A stretch of 6,169 nt of DNA from Chloroflexota bacterium. GTDB lineage: Bacteria; Chloroflexota; Anaerolineae; Anaerolineales; UBA11657. Numbering within the stretch: the stretch's first letter is position 1; each line of letters opens with the position of its first letter. The notes beneath the pieces were generated by a model. The model saw only the letters and a program-made list of their open reading frames with translations, was not told where the DNA came from and did not search any database. The translations under genes and the position numbers were made by a program. The stretch spans positions 1-6,169 of the forward strand of contig QWRL01000146.1 in NCBI GenBank assembly GCA_003670425.1, in the 5' to 3' direction. Below are positions 5,228 to 6,169 of this stretch, one piece after another.

Positions 5228-6169
5228 CTAGCTGCGCGCCTCGCGCAGCACGCGCTCGTCCCCGCGCCGCTGCGTAATACCGCGCGCGTCCAGATGCTCC
5301 AGCATGGCGAGCGCATACTTGCGGCTGGTTTGCATTTTGTCGCGCAGCGCCGCCACAGTGATGCTGCCGCGCGCGCCAGTTTCCTCGCGCACCGCCTGCA
5401 GCATCTGCTCGTAAACCACATCCGGCACCAGCACTTCCGCCGAGAGCGCCAGCAGGCGCCCTTGCGCAAGCAGCGCCTGCAGCACCACCTCACCCACAGC
5501 TTCCACACTCTCCTTGCGGGACGGCAAGGTGCCGCCAAGGCCGCCAGAAAAGCGCGCAAGCAGCCCATCAACCTGCGCCTGCTGCTGCAAACTGAAGCGC
5601 ACACCGTGTGCCGCAAGGCGCACCGTGCTGCGTTCATCCACAACCAGGCCCTGCGTGGCGGTGTGTTCCAGCAACGCATTGAAGGCGCGCAGCGCCTGGC
5701 CCATGCGACTCTTAAGTTCCTCGCGCGGCATGCCGCTGCGCAATGGATAGGCAGCGTGAAAGCTGCGCAGCTCGCGCTCCGCCCGCTCGCCAAACTGCTG
5801 CCCCAACTCCGCAGCTGCCAGCAGGCCGTCCGCGCCACCAGCCTGCGCGCTGCCCAGCGCGCGCAGCGCACCGCGCGCAATCAACGCCTGCAGCGCGTGC
5901 GCAGCTTGTTCCGGCGCAAGGCTGGCACGCTGCCCGGCTTCCGCAAGCTCACACACGCCCAAAGCACGCACCGCGGCCAGCAGCAACTCGGCTGGTTCGC
6001 TGGTGGCCAGCGCTGCCAGCCGCTCCACCACGGCCGCATCACCGCTGCGGTGCAAGCGCCTGGGCTGCGCATCCACCACTACACCGCCGCCAATGGTGGT
6101 TGAAGGCGAAGGCAGGCGCAGGATAAAGCGGTCGCCGGCAGCCGCTGCCACGGGCTGCTGCAGTACAAG
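5228..6169 (-). CDS. selB: Selenocysteine-specific elongation factor SelB, C-terminal half (partial)
   Basis: The leftward frame is open from the right edge to TAG (complement of 5228-5230), giving the last 313 residues; the in-frame GTG at 6151 is internal, not the start. SelB brings Sec-tRNA(Sec) to the ribosome and binds the SECIS element in selenoprotein mRNA. The fragment begins in the third EF-Tu-like barrel, with GDRFILR at 12-18 and the TTIGGG signature at 24-29. It continues into the series of winged-helix domains (about 50-313) that form the SECIS-binding arm. The last domain carries the hallmark TSRKYALAMLEHLD (281-294) and GDERVL endings, which fix the assignment. The GTPase domain with G1-G4 motifs lies beyond the window. 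Size of the fragment agrees with half of a protein of about 620 residues. It converges with the amidohydrolase gene. Confidence 0.94.
   Translation of the reverse strand, partial: LVLQQPVAAAAGDRFILRLPSPSTTIGGGVVVDAQPRRLHRSGDAAVVERLAALATSEPAELLLAAVRALGVCELAEAGQRASLAPEQAAHALQALIARGALRALGSAQAGGADGLLAAAELGQQFGERAERELRSFHAAYPLRSGMPREELKSRMGQALRAFNALLEHTATQGLVVDERSTVRLAAHGVRFSLQQQAQVDGLLARFSGGLGGTLPSRKESVEAVGEVVLQALLAQGRLLALSAEVLVPDVVYEQMLQAVREETGARGSITVAALRDKMQTSRKYALAMLEHLDARGITQRRGDERVLREARS

Noticed and set aside
5077..5880. Leftward frame of 267 codons overlapping selB and the amidohydrolase end
   Set aside because: It is rich in Arg, Ala and Cys with no domain pattern, and overlaps two real genes in other frames.
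5111..6103. Long rightward reading frame (330 codons) opposite selB
   Set aside because: The leftward frame gives clear SelB signatures from end to end; the rightward product is a low-complexity Ala/Arg/Gln sequence typical of a shadow frame.
1..6169. parS sites or DnaA boxes expected near parAB
   Set aside because: No palindrome close to the TGTTTCACGTGAAACA consensus and no TTATCCACA-like box was noticed by eye on either strand; a motif search could still find diverged ones.

Overview
The window holds six protein genes with almost no spacing. Five are read rightward: the 3' end of a PQQ-type beta-propeller gene, yidC, jag, parA (soj) and parB (spo0J), followed by an amidohydrolase-family-3 gene, which makes the rightward set six reading frames when the truncated first one is counted. 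One gene is read leftward: the C-terminal half of selB, which runs off the right edge. No tRNA, rRNA, CRISPR array, insertion sequence or phage gene was seen. No intergenic gap is longer than about 35 bases.

The host is a bacterium with fairly GC-rich DNA (about 60% by eye). The yidC-jag-parA-parB cluster is a variant of the classical origin-proximal block rpmH-rnpA-yidC-jag-mnmE-mnmG-rsmG-parA-parB, with the three tRNA/rRNA modification genes absent between jag and parA. YidC lacks both the large periplasmic P1 domain of Proteobacteria and the lipoprotein signal of Bacillus SpoIIIJ. This, together with SelB and the beta-propeller gene ahead of yidC, would suit a Chloroflexota-like lineage. 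That assignment is an inference from gene content, not a measured phylogeny.

Layout: bases 1-404 are the end of the beta-propeller protein, probably extracytoplasmic. Seven bases later comes yidC (412-1332), then jag (1361-1876), parA (1891-2670), parB (2674-3531) and the amidohydrolase (3562-5193). Short gaps on one strand suggest a single transcription unit whose promoter lies left of the window; no internal promoter or terminator is convincing. selB (complement, 5228-6169) converges on the amidohydrolase with a 34-base gap.

Functionally, YidC inserts membrane proteins and Jag (KhpB-like) is its usual RNA-binding neighbour. ParA and ParB form the chromosome origin segregation system. The amidohydrolase has no evident link to these. 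SelB shows that the organism can probably decode UGA as selenocysteine. The window is mostly ordinary housekeeping DNA. The points most worth checking are a His in place of the conserved Glu in the ParB GERR (CTP-binding) motif, the beta-propeller/YidC pairing, the shortened Jag with a degenerate KH loop, a small hairpin where the parB ribosome binding site would be, and an A8 run early in parA.
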